Below, piece after piece: positions 62,522 through 64,000 of a stretch of 64,000 nucleotides of DNA (the stretch's first letter is position 1; every line of letters begins with the position of its first letter). The position numbers were made by a program, and so were the translations under genes. Location of the stretch: assembly GCF_023008245.1 (NCBI RefSeq), contig NZ_CP090145.1, positions 744,001 to 808,000 of the forward strand. The letters are read 5' to 3'. This stretch comes from Flavobacterium sediminilitoris. GTDB taxonomy: Bacteria > Bacteroidota > Bacteroidia > Flavobacteriales > Flavobacteriaceae. The notes under the pieces were generated by a model. The model worked only from the letters and a program-made list of their open reading frames with translations, did not search any database and was not told the origin of the DNA.

Positions 62522-62690
62522 CCGATAGAGGTTTTACTTAACTGTAGATTAATAGGGAATCGTGTGTAAATCACGAACTGTCGCGCAACTGTAAGTAACA
62601 CAAAAAGTTTTTATCTGAAATAAGATCCACTGTTTGCTTTGCAAATGGGAAGGACGGTAAAAATGTTACAAGTCAGGAGACCTGCCTTTA
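62522..62690 (+). ncRNA. Cobalamin riboswitch controlling metE
   Basis: The core elements are in order: AGGGAATCGTGTGTAAATCAC, the B12 box GTCGCGCAACTGTAAG, CACTGTTTGCTTTGCAAATGGGAAGGACGGTAA, and AAGTCAGGAGACCTGCC. This is a standard adenosylcobalamin or cobalamin aptamer. It should shut down the B12-independent enzyme when cobalamin is present, leaving MetH to work. About 200 bases separate it from metE; within them TTTCAAA and TTTGAAA form a small hairpin, but I cannot name the expression platform. Confidence 0.95.
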
Positions 62691-62887
62691 TTGAATTGAC
62701 AATGCTTTCGCGATTTGAAGCAATAGTCTGGATTGATACATTCTCACACGACAATATAATTATATTCTATTTTGTTGTGCGTTTACCTATACATGTATTT
62801 ATTCTATCTATTTCCTTTATTTCAAAAAACATTTGAAATGCATCAAGAGCTTTTTTAACTGATTTATTCATTTTAAAAGCAAAAAAA

Positions 62888-64000
62888 ATGCTAACAAACA
62901 ATCTAGGTTACCCGCGAATTGGTAACAACAGAGAATTAAAAAAAGCCTGTGAAAATTATTGGTCAGGAAAAATCACATCTGATGCACTAATAGCTGTTGG
63001 AAAAAGTCTCCGTAAACAAAATTGGCTATTACAATCAGAAGCTGGAATAGATCTTATTCCTTCTAATGATTTTTCATTTTACGACCAAGTTCTTGATTTA
63101 TCACTTACACTTGGAGTTATTCCGGCTCATTACTCAGAATTTGAACAAAGAAACACCGAGTTAGACTTGTATTTTGCTATGGCAAGAGGTGCACAAAAAG
63201 ACGATCAAGATGTTAAAGCGATGGAAATGACAAAATGGTTTGACACAAATTACCATTACATTGTTCCTGAATTCACAAAAGATCAAGAATTTAAGTTATA
63301 CTCTGAAAAAATAATAAGTGAATTTATCGAAGCTAAAGAATTAGGAATTACAACCAAACCTGTTCTTATTGGTCCCGTTTCTTATTTACTTCTTGGAAAG
63401 GAAAAAGAAAAAGGATTCCACAGAATTGATCTCCTAGATAAATTACTTCCTGTTTATTTTGAAATTTTAAAAAAACTTGAAGATGAAAATGTAGAGTGGA
63501 TACAATTTGATGAACCTTTTCTAGCGTTAAATTTAACGAATATTGAAAGAGCCGCTTTAATTCATACTTACAAAGAAATAAACAATCGCTTTCCAAATAT
63601 AAAAATCATCCTAGCTAATTATTTTGATTGTTTTGGAGACAACTTAGAGACAGCTCTTTCTCTTCCTGTACACACTCTTCATTTAGACTTGGTTCGCTGT
63701 CCATTACAATTAGATGATATTTTAAAGTCTACTTTTATTTCTAGTAACACCTTCCTTTCATTAGGCGTTGTTGATGGACGAAATATTTGGAAAAACGATT
63801 TCCAAAAGACATTATCTCTTATTAAAAAAGCATCCAATTTATTAGGCAAAGAAAGATTACTAATTGCCCCTTCTTGTTCCTTAATACATTGTCCTTGTGA
63901 CTTAGATCTTGAAACAAATGAAACCTCTTTAACACCAGAAATCAAACAATGGCTTGCTTTTGCAAAGCAAAAAATAAATGAAGTTGTTTTACTCAAAAAA
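62888..64000 (+). CDS. metE: Cobalamin-independent methionine synthase, N-terminal part
   Basis: The first 371 codons are present and the gene runs off the right edge. It begins MLTNNLGYPRIGNNRELKKA, the MetE signature, and continues with EMTKWFDTNYHYIVPE and PVLIGPVSYLLLGK of the N-terminal barrel. The zinc site and catalytic half lie beyond the window. It transfers methyl from 5-methyl-THF-glutamate to homocysteine without B12, duplicating MetH, and is controlled by the cobalamin riboswitch. Confidence 0.95.
   Translation, partial: MLTNNLGYPRIGNNRELKKACENYWSGKITSDALIAVGKSLRKQNWLLQSEAGIDLIPSNDFSFYDQVLDLSLTLGVIPAHYSEFEQRNTELDLYFAMARGAQKDDQDVKAMEMTKWFDTNYHYIVPEFTKDQEFKLYSEKIISEFIEAKELGITTKPVLIGPVSYLLLGKEKEKGFHRIDLLDKLLPVYFEILKKLEDENVEWIQFDEPFLALNLTNIERAALIHTYKEINNRFPNIKIILANYFDCFGDNLETALSLPVHTLHLDLVRCPLQLDDILKSTFISSNTFLSLGVVDGRNIWKNDFQKTLSLIKKASNLLGKERLLIAPSCSLIHCPCDLDLETNETSLTPEIKQWLAFAKQKINEVVLLKK

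Noticed and set aside
1..64000. CRISPR array, prophage, insertion sequence or toxin-antitoxin pair
   Set aside because: No spaced direct repeats, transposase, integrase or recognisable toxin or antitoxin was seen on either strand.

Overview
The window is a stretch of a low-GC (roughly 30 percent by eye) Bacteroidota chromosome, most likely Flavobacterium or a close relative in the Flavobacteriaceae. The support is a GldA-type gliding ABC ATPase, two GLPGLI-family secreted proteins beside a TonB-receptor-like barrel, a DnaE with an N-terminal exonuclease domain, an MmcQ/YjbR protein, DUF2490 and DUF3857 proteins, and promoters that fit the flavobacterial TAnnTTTG minus-7 element. No phage, insertion sequence, CRISPR array or integrase is visible. 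The interest lies in regulation between the genes.

Layout. 1-4.8 kb (minus): rsgA, dtd and two DUF3857/transglutaminase-like proteins, then a small secreted protein. 5-9 kb (minus): aromatic operon pheA, aminotransferase, tyrA, DAHP synthase/chorismate mutase, behind a Phe/Tyr-rich leader peptide and attenuator. 9.2-10.6 kb: gldA and a TPR-like protein. 10.9-15.9 kb (minus): split metH plus metF behind a SAM-I riboswitch. 16-22.4 kb (minus): metY, metX, thrA, metZ behind two tandem leader-peptide attenuators rich in Met and Cys codons. 22.5-33.1 kb (minus): sulfate assimilation operon cysD, cysN, cysE, cysK, cobA, cysJ, cysI, DUF2490, and a siroheme-synthase/TauE fusion, behind a Cys-Cys-Met-Met leader attenuator. 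33.4-34.8 kb (plus): metK behind a SAM-II-like riboswitch. 34.9-41.7 kb: outer-membrane barrel protein, GLPGLI protein, histidine kinase, response regulator and a second GLPGLI protein. 41.8-50.5 kb: mixed housekeeping (deoxynucleoside kinase, hemW, ruvC, glycosyltransferase and others). 51 kb: two tRNA-Asp genes with a decayed copy between them. 51.5-58 kb: DUF58 protein, thioredoxin, peroxiredoxin-like protein, dnaE. 59-62.3 kb: rpsP, rimM, a tRNA methyltransferase, dGTPase. 62.5-64 kb: cobalamin riboswitch and the start of metE.

How the parts work together. The window holds nearly the whole route from sulfate and aspartate to methionine and SAM: CysDN, CysJI with siroheme supply (CobA, CysG-like domain), CysE/CysK, ThrA, MetX, MetY/MetZ, MetH/MetF or MetE, and MetK. 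Each transcription unit has its own RNA sensor: SAM-I on metH-metF, SAM-II on metK, cobalamin on metE, and ribosome-mediated attenuators on the metY and cysD operons. The same attenuator plan appears on the pheA operon. In all four attenuators a short ORF rich in the relevant codons overlaps a segment complementary to the 5-prime arm of a downstream intrinsic terminator. The metY and cysD promoters also share paired TAGA-N7-TCTA sites 30 bp apart in the same position relative to the minus-7 box, pointing to a common transcription factor that is not recognisable in this window. The leader-peptide attenuator set plus this shared operator is the most likely undescribed regulatory system here.
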